Source: Aquimarina aquimarini
GTDB taxonomy: Bacteria > Bacteroidota > Bacteroidia > Flavobacteriales > Flavobacteriaceae
DNA length: 64,000 nucleotides
Direction of reading: 5' to 3'
Assembly (NCBI RefSeq): GCF_900299535.1
Contig: NZ_OMKE01000035.1
Coordinates: forward strand, 94,200-158,199
Positions 35,901 through 45,536 of this stretch are shown one piece after another. The translations under genes were made by a program, and so were the position numbers. The notes below the pieces were generated by a model. That model was not told the DNA's origin. It saw nothing but the letters and a program-made list of their open reading frames with translations, and searched no databases. Every line of letters starts with the position of its first letter. Positions within the stretch are counted from its first letter, which is position 1.

Positions 35901-37404
35901 AAAAGGACAAGTAGCAGACAGAATTGGATATTACGAACGTTTTACCAGCATCTATAATATCGGAACAGATATGGACGGCGTAAACGATTTATCAGACTGT
36001 GGTTGTAAAGATATGACTAAATATGCGGGTAATTCTGGAGGTGACTTTACCGCTGAGCCATGTGCACAGAAACCTGCAATTACCTTTATATCTCCAACAA
36101 ACAATCAATTAATTCTACAAAACACCTTTGCTCCTGTTGCTGTAAATATAGAAGTAGATCAGAAAAACTCTGTTCTAAAAACACTTACAACAACTATTGG
36201 TACTCAAACATTCAATGGTGCTACTTTTTCATGGACACCTAATGGATACGGAAGTCATATCATGACTTCTAGTGCAACTTTTGAAAATGGAAAAACTGCC
36301 ACAGCTACCAACAAAGTAATCATTTGGGATGGAACTAATCTTGATTGTAATGAAATCCCAGAATGGATTAATGTTAGAATCTATAAAGACAAGGATAATT
36401 ATGTAAGATACAATAATGCAATCTACAGAAACAAGTGGTATGCACCAAACGGTAGTACTCCAGGAGTTGATGGGGTTTGGGAACTAGTAAAAGAATGTAC
36501 TGGATCACCTAGCTCTGCTCCTTCAATAACTGAAGTTTCACCTGCTAATTCAAGTGTTATAGAACAGCCTCAACTAGCTAGTATTGCATTAAAAGCATTA
36601 GTAAACGATAATGTATCCGTAAGTAGTGTTTCCTTTATGGTAAACAATACTGCAGTTACTGCTACTCAAAGTTCTTCTGGTGAATATACAGCCAACTGGA
36701 CTCCTACTGCTTTTGGGCAAGTTACTTTTAAAATAACTGCTACCGATGGTGAAGGTTTATCTTCAGAAAGTAACACTACTTTTACCGTTAAGAAAAAAAC
36801 TACTGGAGGAACAACCTGTGGTGATGTTACTGCATGGGAAGCTAAAGTATACTCAGCTTCTGGTCAATTTGTAAGTTATGAAGGAAAAGTATACAAAAAT
36901 AAATGGTATGCTGAGATCACTGATATTCCTGGGGTAAATGCTGTATGGAGCTATGTAAGAAACTGTAATGAAACACCTTCTTATACAGATTATTGTGGAT
37001 CACAACCATGGATTACTACCCAAGCTTATAGTAAAGATGATAAAGTATATTATTCAGGAAAAATATACCAAGCAAAACATTGGACAAAAGATAGCGCACC
37101 AGACACAAGTAACGAATGGAATTTTGTGTCAGATTGTGTTTCTACAGGTTCTATTACAGCTAATCTATACCCTACTGTTGTCTCTGATCAGGTTAATATC
37201 AGTGTAAATTCTAAAAAGAATAGCGCTTTAAAAATAGTACTTTATGACTATTCTGGAAAAACAGTACGAACCCTTGTGGATCAAAACATTTCTAAAGGAG
37301 ATTCTACTTTTACAGAAGATCTATCTTCTTTAAGAAATGGTATATACATCTATAAAATTTACATAGATGGTAATGTCAAAACAGAACGGTTAATCAAAAA
37401 ATAA
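32923..37404 (+). CDS. Bimodular GH18-GH19 chitinase with three CBM5/12-like modules, T9SS-secreted
   Basis: This protein has 1493 residues. The signal peptide ends near residue 36 (TSIAQ). GH18 covers about 50-490 with the catalytic motif DGIDLDWE (Glu245). Two Ig-like repeats at about 520-715 are alike (ASDVDGT, then WTPTAFG). GH19 covers about 720-1030 with NISHETTGGW (Glu846, likely general acid), YKGRGPIQLSYNFNYG and VNIINGGIECG. Modules at about 1140-1195, 1300-1350 and 1360-1405 match CBM5/12 chitin binding (WKNRWY-like aromatics), with an Ig-like domain between. Residues about 1408-1493 form a type A T9SS sorting domain. It degrades chitin outside the cell with two unrelated catalytic folds on one chain. 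Confidence 0.93.
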   Translation: MNRTTKCTIKKPLYKKGLKQLVMVLAFILGYTSIAQINSGGSHTTANHSKQVIGYVPNWDAWKDSKFDVLKKSLNHYNIDYSQYTILNFSFFGVATDGSLHSGDLRNKKIYAPGEVQQPGDILHPDANSSHDKAFVLGQPKEFWGWDEKLRALGYEPHPEGAYKGWVKTATGEQGTWPLEEYLEASMIKIAHENGVKVMASIGGWSMCKHFPEMAADVTKRARFVADCKKIIDEYGFDGIDLDWEYPGPFDGMNFTGSVADYKNFTTLVKEIRAAIGPDKLITAAMSASPAKLNGLEWAELDKYMDYYNMMTYDFNGGWSNKAGHNSPLYDYPEAEYQDFSLDATYKKLAALNVNLSKVNLGVAFYGRAVTTEGSPVLGGKTKKTPQVFAVDGPVDSASDLVNFKDMEGTPYYTTILKELASGNWTENWDDTAKVPYLTHKTSNSFLSYDNERSLSLKAEYIKNKKLAGCIVWEVFSDFVVGPETKKIGKYPYCPATKAPLANVINKAFATGVIDTNKAPVVSIVSPTAQQNIEQDAPKEITLIAEASDVDGTVTSVTFEIGTQTLASTLVNNQYTATWTPVGFGDYSLTVTATDDKQATTKKTAAFSVSKTVGTTNQAPVVKFIAPTAQQDIKQATINAITLIAEASDVDGTIASVTFKIGTQTLTAALVNNQYTASWTPTAFGAQTATVIATDDKNATAEQTVNFTVSKTTTTPEGEHPLVSRAQWDVLFPHRFGSKLVGDIYVIDPKDDFYSYDAFIEAIKRMKNIEVMFERRCGTNAYRITRTDKTTGASLLLRTDVDFDAPRNLEKEIIIDNVDYASFLEEGTLETRKRELSAFFANISHETTGGWDTAPGGRFSWGLHFNEEKTDAPYVAANDPHYPATPGQSYKGRGPIQLSYNFNYGAASHIIFGDKQILLDNPGKVLEDSALAFETAIWFWMTPQYPKPSAHSVMADTWVPNELDIEKNRVPGLGMTVNIINGGIECGHGGASEKGQVADRIGYYERFTSIYNIGTDMDGVNDLSDCGCKDMTKYAGNSGGDFTAEPCAQKPAITFISPTNNQLILQNTFAPVAVNIEVDQKNSVLKTLTTTIGTQTFNGATFSWTPNGYGSHIMTSSATFENGKTATATNKVIIWDGTNLDCNEIPEWINVRIYKDKDNYVRYNNAIYRNKWYAPNGSTPGVDGVWELVKECTGSPSSAPSITEVSPANSSVIEQPQLASIALKALVNDNVSVSSVSFMVNNTAVTATQSSSGEYTANWTPTAFGQVTFKITATDGEGLSSESNTTFTVKKKTTGGTTCGDVTAWEAKVYSASGQFVSYEGKVYKNKWYAEITDIPGVNAVWSYVRNCNETPSYTDYCGSQPWITTQAYSKDDKVYYSGKIYQAKHWTKDSAPDTSNEWNFVSDCVSTGSITANLYPTVVSDQVNISVNSKKNSALKIVLYDYSGKTVRTLVDQNISKGDSTFTEDLSSLRNGIYIYKIYIDGNVKTERLIKK

Positions 37405-37415
37405 TTATAACCATA

Positions 37416-37453
37416 AAGGCAACTAGTTCAATCAATGAATTAGTTGCTTTTTT
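37416..37453 (+). terminator. Intrinsic terminator of the chitinase gene
   Basis: GCAACTAGTTCA pairs with TGAATTAGTTGC (one G-U) around ATCAA, followed by six T. Confidence 0.85.
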
Positions 37454-37538
37454 CCCCTTACTGTTAACTAGTATGAACTATCACTAGAATTTTTCTAGTA
37501 GTGATCATCGGTAAGCAGCACAAGTAAATAAATGATAA

Positions 37539-37566
37539 AACCAGTTACAGAAATGTAGCTGGTTTT
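37539..37566 (+). terminator. Duplicated terminator hairpin, copy 4
   Basis: AACCAGTTACA/TGTAGCTGGTT around GAAA, followed by TTT, with the recognisable AAGTAAATAAATGATAAA upstream. It is part of the old SNase flank. Confidence 0.6.
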
Positions 37567-37576
37567 TCTTTTAAAT

Positions 37577-37639
37577 CTATTCTTTCTGAAGCTTAACAAC
37601 TTTTTTGTCAATAAGATCATCAGACTTATTCATGCTATT
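37577..37639 (-). pseudogene. SNase-like gene remnant 3 (last 20 codons)
   Basis: The minus frame reads NSMNKSDDLIDKKVVKLQKE and stop, aligning to the intact gene's TNMSDYLIDKNVAKLWKG. It is the most diverged copy, so presumably the oldest. Confidence 0.6.
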
Positions 37640-37736
37640 AAAGTATATAATTATATACTATTATTAGTCTATAATGAGGAACTCAAAAAAATAATGTAAC
37701 AAAAAAGTCTTATCTGATCTAAAAGAAAACCATGGA

Positions 37737-37799
37737 TATAAGCTAATTATTAAAGTAGAATTAGATATTACTGAAGCTCTTGATTGGTATGAAGAAACA
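37737..37799 (+). pseudogene. RelE/ParE-type toxin N-terminal fragment
   Basis: The frame YKLIIKVELDITEALDWYEE matches the start of ParE-family toxins and then loses similarity, with no start codon in frame. It looks like a dead toxin-antitoxin scrap. The remainder of 37640-37861 shows no gene. Confidence 0.4.
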
Positions 37800-37861
37800 A
37801 CTACACCACTACCTATGATACTTTGCAGTCAAAATCTATAAAAAGCATGTTTATTTACTCT

Positions 37862-39937
37862 CTATTTTCTCAATCGTCTTATTTTTTTATCAAAAATAGG
37901 TCGTTGCAAGAAATACCATTTTAGCTTAAACCCAAATTCCATATATTCAAAACCTGCAGCAGTAGCAGAAGCAATATTACTATATTTACCATACAAAGTC
38001 GTCTTAAAACGATCAGAAAACCGATATCCAAATTTTGCTTCTGCTCTAAAAGTGGAAGATCCAGGATCTTCCTCTACAAACTGCCTTCCTAATGCTGCAC
38101 TAGCGGTATAAAACCATTTTTTTGTAGGATCGCTTACAACTTCTGCAAAGATTTCACCCAAATTAAACTCTCCAGGGCTGAAATAGATAGTAGGCACTTG
38201 ATTATCAAAAGAAAGATATTGATAATTAATTCCCGCTTTTAGACCAGGTCTATGTAATACATTATAATATAAGGAAGTAAATAACAAGTTTCTACTATTT
38301 GCATCAGTCTGAGAGGTATATATATATTGAGTATACCATCCTAAATTAAAATTGGTACTCAGATTATAATTCAAAAAGTAATTATTCATTATAATCTCCC
38401 GATTTAATAAATCTGCATTAAAATTCTGTAGCTCTCTCTTATACCCTACATCTAGGCTATGCAGTTTAAACGGTTTTGTTTTTAGTACTGCTTCTGCAAT
38501 CAATGCAGTATAATCAGTTGTAAACCCATTAGCATTGGTCACCCCTACTCTGGTTTGCAAAGAAACCCTACCACTATATTTATACAAAAAACCTAAAGAG
38601 AGATCATGAGAAGTAGCCTCATTCATACTTATCGTATTTTTTGTAGTTCTATAATCATACTGAACCTCTGGTATAAACTTAACTGATAAAGGAATCTCTG
38701 CTCTTACAGTAACATTAATCGCTTCATTATCTCCATTATCAAATGTAAATGCCGTTTTTTCTTCAACAAAAGGAGTATGTGTCTTTTTTAAGGTTTTGAT
38801 TAATTTTTGTGCATCCTGTTGTTTTGGATAATAATGTAGTGTACGAAACGCATAGGTATATGATTTGATATCATCTCCTACCGCTCTATATGCATTCGCT
38901 ATCCCTAGGTTACCATCAAATGAACCTATATCTTTTTTCAGAATCTTACGATAATTCTGAAGACTTGTTCCAAAATTACTCGTGTACATACCATGAGTAG
39001 CCTGCAAAGCAAGAACTCTAGAGTTATCAGGATATGATTTCTCAAGTTTTTTGATCTCTTTTTTGGCTTCACCAAATTTTCTATTCCACAATAATGCTTG
39101 TATATAACGCTCCCAGGCAGATAGGTGGCTATCCTTATCTTCTTTATTTTTCTTTGTCTTTTCATAGGACAACCTTGCAATATCCAACGCCTTTTTCTCT
39201 TTGTGCTTTTTATGAGACACCAGAGATAAACCATTTAATGACAAACTACTATCCTCAGGATTTACACCCAAATCAGTATATGTTTTTTCTGCATTTACAA
39301 GATCATTGGTCATGAGATACATATTTGCTTTATTGAGCTGTGTATCCTTATCATTAGGAAAATCAATCAGGTTCTCGTCTAATAGCGCCAATGCTTCTTT
39401 GTACTTTTTATCCTGAGCTATTGTATTGGCATACCCTAATCGAATATATTTTCTAGACAGCATCGCATTCGGATTTCCTTTTTGTAATGCTAATGCTTTA
39501 TTTACCATCTCTAAAGCATTCTTATATTTCTTCAAATTAGAAAGTGTATTTGCATAGCCTAATACAGCAGGAAAACTAATTGCATCTTCTGCTATCAACT
39601 TTTCATAGAATGTTTCGGCTTTAGCAAACTGCTTATCCCAAAGTAAGGATTCTGCATAATTCAATTTAATCTCAAAATCATTGGTATACTCTTCTCGTAA
39701 CTTTGTAAAGATAGATACTGCCTCTTTAGAATCTCCTAATAATCCTACTGCTCTACCATAACATAACCGAGCTGTTTTATTATCTGGGTATTCCTTTAGA
39801 ACTGTATCAAAAAAAGATTTTGCCTTATCATATTTACCTGTTTCCAGATAATTAAATCCTTCTTGCATATCCTGAGCTACCAAAAATGAAAATGAGCCCA
39901 AAAACAGAAGACTAAAAAAATATATTTTTAAGTGCAT
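37862..39937 (-). CDS. TPR protein with C-terminal YaiO-like outer-membrane beta-barrel
   Basis: I start at the ATG at 39937, giving 691 residues with a good signal peptide (MHLKIYFFSLLFLGSFSFLV-AQ); the in-frame extension to 40072 would put a second hydrophobic segment in front of it. Residues about 25-420 hold many TPR units (YLETGKYDKAKSFFDTVLKEYPDN). Residues about 440-691 are alternating aromatic strands ending in FGFKLKWYFLQRP, as in YaiO/PgaA-like barrels. Such TPR-plus-barrel proteins export polysaccharide across the outer membrane. The divergent GT2 gene at 40518 supports a role in exopolysaccharide export. Confidence 0.83.
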   Translation of the reverse strand: MHLKIYFFSLLFLGSFSFLVAQDMQEGFNYLETGKYDKAKSFFDTVLKEYPDNKTARLCYGRAVGLLGDSKEAVSIFTKLREEYTNDFEIKLNYAESLLWDKQFAKAETFYEKLIAEDAISFPAVLGYANTLSNLKKYKNALEMVNKALALQKGNPNAMLSRKYIRLGYANTIAQDKKYKEALALLDENLIDFPNDKDTQLNKANMYLMTNDLVNAEKTYTDLGVNPEDSSLSLNGLSLVSHKKHKEKKALDIARLSYEKTKKNKEDKDSHLSAWERYIQALLWNRKFGEAKKEIKKLEKSYPDNSRVLALQATHGMYTSNFGTSLQNYRKILKKDIGSFDGNLGIANAYRAVGDDIKSYTYAFRTLHYYPKQQDAQKLIKTLKKTHTPFVEEKTAFTFDNGDNEAINVTVRAEIPLSVKFIPEVQYDYRTTKNTISMNEATSHDLSLGFLYKYSGRVSLQTRVGVTNANGFTTDYTALIAEAVLKTKPFKLHSLDVGYKRELQNFNADLLNREIIMNNYFLNYNLSTNFNLGWYTQYIYTSQTDANSRNLLFTSLYYNVLHRPGLKAGINYQYLSFDNQVPTIYFSPGEFNLGEIFAEVVSDPTKKWFYTASAALGRQFVEEDPGSSTFRAEAKFGYRFSDRFKTTLYGKYSNIASATAAGFEYMEFGFKLKWYFLQRPIFDKKIRRLRK

Positions 39938-40072
39938 TTGTTTCGTGTAAAAGTTGATTAATAATGTTAAAGTAAGCATTACAAAAAAAACAATAGATAA
40001 AAACCAGATAAGTTTTATTAAAAATTGATTTCGCTCATTTTTATTTAACGAATTTTGATTAAAAATTAACAT

Positions 40073-40517
40073 TTATTTGTGTGTCAAAATCAAAATTTAG
40101 GGGGAAAAACCCCCTTTTCACGACATGAAAATTGTACGGAAATCATCATTTCCTTTAACATTTGTAGTCCTTTACCTTCATTTTAAAACTTATAAAATGT
40201 TAAAATTTGAGTGAAAAATGCCTATTTATCGACGAAATACACTGTTTTTGGGTTGTGCGTAAACATATTGCGGTTTTACCGTATACGGATATTAAATAAC
40301 TGGTATTACTTTTACATCAAGTTGATAACCAATAATTAGTATCAATTTAAGTTCAAAAGTAAATTCGTCAAAATGTAAAATAGGCTTCAAAAATCCCCAG
40401 AAGAATGTTTAACAAAATTTACAAAGATCATAGGTCTACAAAAAAATAAAAAAGACCGCTCTTAATAAACCTTATACTTCTAATACCCCAGAAGTATGTC
40501 CCAAAAAAAAATAAAGT
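40073..40517. promoter_or_regulatory. Divergent promoter region between the barrel gene and the GT2 gene
   Basis: This 445-bp region has no coding potential. It contains CGACGAAA at 40230-40237, related to motifs near 3861 and 57451. Promoters for both flanking genes must lie here, but no consensus pair was clear. Confidence 0.4.
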
Positions 40518-41327
40518 ATGATGACGAAAACTACTGGAATTATTATCCCTTGCTACAATGAATATGATAGACTGGATCAAAAGAAGTTTTGCAACTTCCT
40601 AAGCAACAACTCAAATTACCACTTATGTTTTGTGAATGATGGTAGTTCTGATGACACTTTAAAAATGTTATGTGAACTCAAAAAATTCGACCCAAAAAGA
40701 ATATCTGTGCTTGACCTAGAGCAAAATCAGGGTAAAGCCACTGCAGTACAAACAGGAGCAAACTACCTAGCAGATATAGACTATATAGAAAACATCGCTT
40801 TTCTTGATGCCGATCTTTCTACTTCTCTAGAAGAAATGGATAATTTGGTAAAAAAATTAGACAGCAACCCGCAACTTACAATGGTTTTTGGTTCTAGAAA
40901 AGCAGATAACTCAAATAATATAGATAGAAACATTATTAGAAAATTCTTATCAAATTTTGTTGGTTTCTTTATTAGATTCATCTTACAACTTCCTATCAAG
41001 GATACGCAATGTGGAGCAAAAGTGTTTAAGAAAAGTATCATCGAGAATGTATACAGCCAAAGATTTATCAGCCGATGGTTATTTGATATAGAAATCTTCT
41101 TACGATTAAAAAAGCATATCGGATTAAAAGATCTATTAAATTGTATTAGTGAAGAACCATTAGATAGTTGGATCGAAGTAGAAGGGTCTAAGATTACATT
41201 AAAAGATTCTTTTCTTATCCCAATCAATCTTCTTATGATATGGTTTAGCTACTTCAAGCCTAGAACTCATAGCAAAAATGCATCTGATATTTTCAACCTT
41301 AAAACAAACTACTATATGGTAAGATAA
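40518..41327 (+). CDS. DPM1-like GT2 glycosyltransferase, copy 1
   Basis: This 269-residue GT-A fold protein has IIIPCYNEYDRL at the start, FVNDGSSDDT, NQGKATAVQTG, and the metal-binding LDADLST. QLPIKDTQCGAKVF and SRWLFDIEIFLR are acceptor-side motifs of polyprenyl-phosphate sugar transferases. It has no long transmembrane tail. It probably transfers a hexose to a lipid carrier for cell-envelope glycan assembly or to feed a GT-C enzyme. It is clearly paralogous to the gene at 57573. It could start at the next codon, also ATG. Confidence 0.9.
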   Translation: MMTKTTGIIIPCYNEYDRLDQKKFCNFLSNNSNYHLCFVNDGSSDDTLKMLCELKKFDPKRISVLDLEQNQGKATAVQTGANYLADIDYIENIAFLDADLSTSLEEMDNLVKKLDSNPQLTMVFGSRKADNSNNIDRNIIRKFLSNFVGFFIRFILQLPIKDTQCGAKVFKKSIIENVYSQRFISRWLFDIEIFLRLKKHIGLKDLLNCISEEPLDSWIEVEGSKITLKDSFLIPINLLMIWFSYFKPRTHSKNASDIFNLKTNYYMVR

Positions 41328-41429
41328 CTACTTTCTTTCTTTAAAAAATACCCCAAACCTATTATACAAAATTTAACCATCAAACAACGCTTGTATCATC
41401 CGTATCAAGATACTAGCTACCCATATACT

Positions 41430-44400
41430 ATGAAAAAAACCATTACTCTCCTGGTAATTCTTCTTACAAGTATTACCTATGCCCAACAACCTCTTGATTG
41501 TAATGACGGAAAATTCTATCAAGTAATTTCTGGAGCATTACGATCATACGACCCCATAACAGGAACCTATTCAGATCCTCTACATACACATACTGCATAC
41601 AATGCAGGAGGATACAACCCTGTAGACAATTTTTTATACGCAATCAGAAATAGTGATAAACATTTATTGCGTATAGGTCAAGATATTATAGTAGACCTAG
41701 GGGCCGTTGCCGCAAATGGTGGAATCCAATTTGGAGGTGGTTATGCAGCAGATGTAGATAGTGACGGAAACCTATGGGTATTTCAAAACTCTCTAGACAA
41801 ACAATCATTTCACAAGATTCTTAATCTTCAGGATTACGATGGGTCTACTGCTCCCGTATTTGAGATCGTAGTCTCTAATCAAGCTTCTCCTAGCACATGT
41901 GCTGATGTCGTTTTTATAGACGGTAACTTATACGGAGGAAGTAAAGGAAAAGTTTTTAAGTGGGATCTTACTACAGCTACTCCCGCTTTTAGCAGTAAAT
42001 CAGTTACTGATTTACCTAGCCATACTTTTGGTGCTTGTTATACTGATACTAGCAATAGATTATATGTATCCAGTAATAACGGAGGGCTACACCTAGTAAA
42101 TGATTATGAAGGTGCTACTCCTTATGCTACATTATTAAACAATACAGAAGTTACAAATTCTAACGACGGATTTAAATGTGCTGTAGGGATCTCTCCTATA
42201 GATGCAGATCAAGATGAAGTTCTTGATCCTTTTGATAAAGATACGGATGGTGATGGAATTCCAGATCTTGTAGAAGGTGGAGGAGTTGATCCTTATGGTG
42301 ATGATGATAGCGATGGTGTTTTTAATTACCTAGATCCAGATTTTGGTAATACCTGTAACAGTGGGGTTTCTCTTGCCTTTGATACTGATAGAGATGGCGT
42401 GCCAAATGTATTAGACCTTGATAGTGATAATGATGGAATTTTTGACATTGTAGAAGCAGGATTAGGTGCTTATGACACCAATGGTGATGGACTCTTTAAC
42501 TCTCAAGATACTGGTTTCTTAGATTCTGATCTTGATGGAATCGCAGATATTGTAGATGTAGATCAAACTGGTATTGCTTTTTTCCCTGCCGATACAGATG
42601 GTGACTTAATTTATGATCCCTATGATATCGATTCAGATCAAGATGGTATTATTGACCTTATAGAAGGACAAAACAGCCTTAATTTTATAGCTCTTTCTGG
42701 TTCTGACCAAGATAGAGATGGTATGGATGATGCATTTGATCCTGATAATGCAGGAACGCCACAAGGATATATTAATACAGACGGTACTGATAAACCTGAT
42801 TTTCTTGATACCGATTCTAATAATGATGGCACACTGGATATTGTAGATGGGTATGATACCAATAGTGACGGAACTGCAGATACCCTTGCAGCAGGAAGTG
42901 ACTTTGATCAAGATGGTCTAGATGATCATTTTGACCTTAAAGAAACTGTATTTGATTCTGATAACGGAAACCAAACTCCTACAAGCTTTCCTGTATCAAG
43001 TATTGGTGATCGGTATCATTATCTAGGAACATACATCAGTGATGGTACCCCAGATTATTTAGGAACAAACGAAGTATTGAGTTCTGATTACCTTACTCGT
43101 ATTAATGGTGCTTTACCAGAAGGAAACTCAGTACCAGATCTTAACCCCAACTATATCTACTCTGGGTATGATACTGATGTTATTATAGAAAACACAACAA
43201 ATGTTACAGTAACCTTTTTAGGTGAAAACACAACATACAAAAACACACTAGGTTATTATACCTATGATATAAACAGCCCGCTAACAAAAGCTCCTACTCC
43301 AGAAGACATAACAGTTATTTTTCCAAATGCTTCTCAAACAGGAAGTGATGGCGGATTAACTCCTGGAAACACGGTAAACATTGGTAGTTTCTCTACTGAT
43401 ACTGGTATCGGATGGGTATTGCTTGCAGATGGTTGGGATAACGGATCTATAGATTCTGGTTTATGGCAAATATATTCTGATCCTGATTATAACCCTGAAT
43501 GTGATGAAGCTTTACGACCACACAACATTTTATTGGCAGATACTGCAAATGAAACAATTGTATTAGGTTTTGAAGATTTAAGAAGAGATTATCTAGGTGC
43601 AGACCATGATTTTAATGATGTTATGTTTCATATCAAAGCAGATACCTATTCATCTCTAAAAACAACAAATATTCCTGAATTGACTGAAGAAGGTGTTGTA
43701 ACTTCAGGAAACGACGGAGGATTAGAAAGTAATGGTGATTTAGCCAACTTGATCGCCAAAAGAAACTTTTTGAGATCAAAAACTAATAAAGTATACAATC
43801 AAAAGAATTTACAACAACGTTTTGCACCAGGGCAAAAATCATATAAGTCTGCTAATGGTCAGGATTTAAGTATCTATTTTCCTACAACAGGTGCTACAGG
43901 TACAGAAACATCATTTGTCTCTAGCCCAGATGACCTTCTTGGAATCACTAACGCTACTGCTGTATTCTCTATAGATTACTACAAACAAAATCAAAGAGTT
44001 GGTGCTGCACTGGCTATGGCTACCAAAGGTGGTGTATACGATCACTCAAAAACTATATGTGATAGACTTAATGGCTCTGTACTTGAGGATATAAGAACCT
44101 TAACTGTACGTAACCATACATTGGTAAACACCAAAATAAGAAGAGCTACTGGTGAGATTGAGCAAGCCTTACATTTTTCTGTAAGAATGGATGAATACCA
44201 AAATGAATTATACAGTTTATGGAACATTGATCAGTATCCTGCAGGTGATTATCTTAATTTCCAGATATGGGGTGGATCAATACCACAAGTAGTTAATATG
44301 GCAAATACTATTATAGATCAACTAGTAGGTGAAAAATCATTAGGAAAAACTTTTATCCCTAATAATATCCCTTCTGTATTTGTACAAAAAGGATTCTATA

Positions 44401-45419
44401 AAGACGGAAAACTTGAACTGGATATCATAAACAAAACCAAAGCAAGTCAGTTTTATTTCAGAGGAAATAAAAGAACTACCGAATTATCAGAAGAAAAATT
44501 AATGACCAAAACTGTTTCTTTATCTGGTGAGTACCACGAGAAAGTAACAGTAGAAACAGGGTATTTATTTGATATTGGTTTTGCCATTACAGGAGATAAT
44601 CCTGATAAAATTGATGCTTTATATCTTGCAGATGGCCCTTGGGGAATTGATTTCTCTGAAGAAAATGTAACCATCTCTAATTTTGAAATCATTAAAAACG
44701 AAAACAAAGAGGCTCCAAGTAGTCACTATTTGGTAGAACGTGACGCCAAAGTAAGTGGTAACCTTAAAGAAACGGTAAACTTATTTAGAAATATCTTGGG
44801 AGGTGATCTTACTTTGAATGTATCTAAATACAAAGCGATAGAGTTTGAATTACTTACTGATAAAGATGTAGAAGTTATTCTAGTAACCAAAGATTTGGTA
44901 GACTGGAACAAGAGACTTAGATATACTATAAAAGCTAGTGATAGTATACAAAAGCATTCTATTGCTTTCTCAGACTTTTCTAGTGCTGCAAAACAAGCAA
45001 TTACTGTAGAAGAATTGAGAAGTGTAGTATTCTCTGTACATGGTGACTATAGTCGTTTTACTCCTTTTAACCTTCAAGTTTCAAAACTTGCTTTTACACC
45101 AGAGGTAGCAGTAGATGAAAACGCAATCATAGATAATGATGATATCGCAAGTATCACTACAGATACAACGATAACTAATTCTCCTAATCCATTCTCAACC
45201 CAAACAACAATCAAAATGCCTACAAAAAATCAAAAAATTACAATCTCTGTAATTGATATGTTAGGTAGAGTTGTACAACAAGAAGAATTAGGAAATACAG
45301 GAACCTCATCAGACACCTTTATTTTTAATGCAAAAAACTTACAACAAGGAGTTTATAAATATATTATTAGAGGTGATGACTTTAAGAAAAAATACAAAGG
45401 AAGTTTTTTAATACAGTAG
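41430..45419 (+). CDS. Secreted T9SS protein with TSP3 repeats and DUF4114 domain (paralogue B)
   Basis: The ATG at 41430 gives 1329 residues and a clean signal peptide ([19 protein letters not shown]); a TTG 39 bp upstream is not needed. The domain order equals that of the protein at 7857: propeller-like region, DxDxDG calcium-binding repeats (about 255-505), DUF4114 (about 585-745, [12 protein letters not shown]), a long unique region, and a type A T9SS domain ([22 protein letters not shown]). Similarity runs along the whole length, so it is a gene duplication rather than shared domains. It sits between a GT2 gene and a flippase gene, suggesting a surface-layer or exopolysaccharide-associated role. 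Confidence 0.9.
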   Translation: MKKTITLLVILLTSITYAQQPLDCNDGKFYQVISGALRSYDPITGTYSDPLHTHTAYNAGGYNPVDNFLYAIRNSDKHLLRIGQDIIVDLGAVAANGGIQFGGGYAADVDSDGNLWVFQNSLDKQSFHKILNLQDYDGSTAPVFEIVVSNQASPSTCADVVFIDGNLYGGSKGKVFKWDLTTATPAFSSKSVTDLPSHTFGACYTDTSNRLYVSSNNGGLHLVNDYEGATPYATLLNNTEVTNSNDGFKCAVGISPIDADQDEVLDPFDKDTDGDGIPDLVEGGGVDPYGDDDSDGVFNYLDPDFGNTCNSGVSLAFDTDRDGVPNVLDLDSDNDGIFDIVEAGLGAYDTNGDGLFNSQDTGFLDSDLDGIADIVDVDQTGIAFFPADTDGDLIYDPYDIDSDQDGIIDLIEGQNSLNFIALSGSDQDRDGMDDAFDPDNAGTPQGYINTDGTDKPDFLDTDSNNDGTLDIVDGYDTNSDGTADTLAAGSDFDQDGLDDHFDLKETVFDSDNGNQTPTSFPVSSIGDRYHYLGTYISDGTPDYLGTNEVLSSDYLTRINGALPEGNSVPDLNPNYIYSGYDTDVIIENTTNVTVTFLGENTTYKNTLGYYTYDINSPLTKAPTPEDITVIFPNASQTGSDGGLTPGNTVNIGSFSTDTGIGWVLLADGWDNGSIDSGLWQIYSDPDYNPECDEALRPHNILLADTANETIVLGFEDLRRDYLGADHDFNDVMFHIKADTYSSLKTTNIPELTEEGVVTSGNDGGLESNGDLANLIAKRNFLRSKTNKVYNQKNLQQRFAPGQKSYKSANGQDLSIYFPTTGATGTETSFVSSPDDLLGITNATAVFSIDYYKQNQRVGAALAMATKGGVYDHSKTICDRLNGSVLEDIRTLTVRNHTLVNTKIRRATGEIEQALHFSVRMDEYQNELYSLWNIDQYPAGDYLNFQIWGGSIPQVVNMANTIIDQLVGEKSLGKTFIPNNIPSVFVQKGFYKDGKLELDIINKTKASQFYFRGNKRTTELSEEKLMTKTVSLSGEYHEKVTVETGYLFDIGFAITGDNPDKIDALYLADGPWGIDFSEENVTISNFEIIKNENKEAPSSHYLVERDAKVSGNLKETVNLFRNILGGDLTLNVSKYKAIEFELLTDKDVEVILVTKDLVDWNKRLRYTIKASDSIQKHSIAFSDFSSAAKQAITVEELRSVVFSVHGDYSRFTPFNLQVSKLAFTPEVAVDENAIIDNDDIASITTDTTITNSPNPFSTQTTIKMPTKNQKITISVIDMLGRVVQQEELGNTGTSSDTFIFNAKNLQQGVYKYIIRGDDFKKKYKGSFLIQ

Positions 45420-45435
45420 ATAGATATGGTTAGTA

Positions 45436-45472
45436 AAAACTGCTACCTCATGTGATGTGATGTAGCAGTTTT
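45436..45472 (+). terminator. Intrinsic terminator after paralogue B
   Basis: AAAACTGCTAC pairs perfectly with GTAGCAGTTTT over 11 bp. Confidence 0.8.
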
Positions 45473-45536
45473 ATAAAAAAAGAGCGTATCTTTAAGTTAA
45501 GATACGTGAGACAAACAATTAAAAAAGTACTCACAC

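Noticed and set aside
39938..40072. 45-residue N-terminal extension of the TPR/YaiO protein
   Set aside because: It adds a second hydrophobic segment ahead of a complete signal peptide that starts at 39937.
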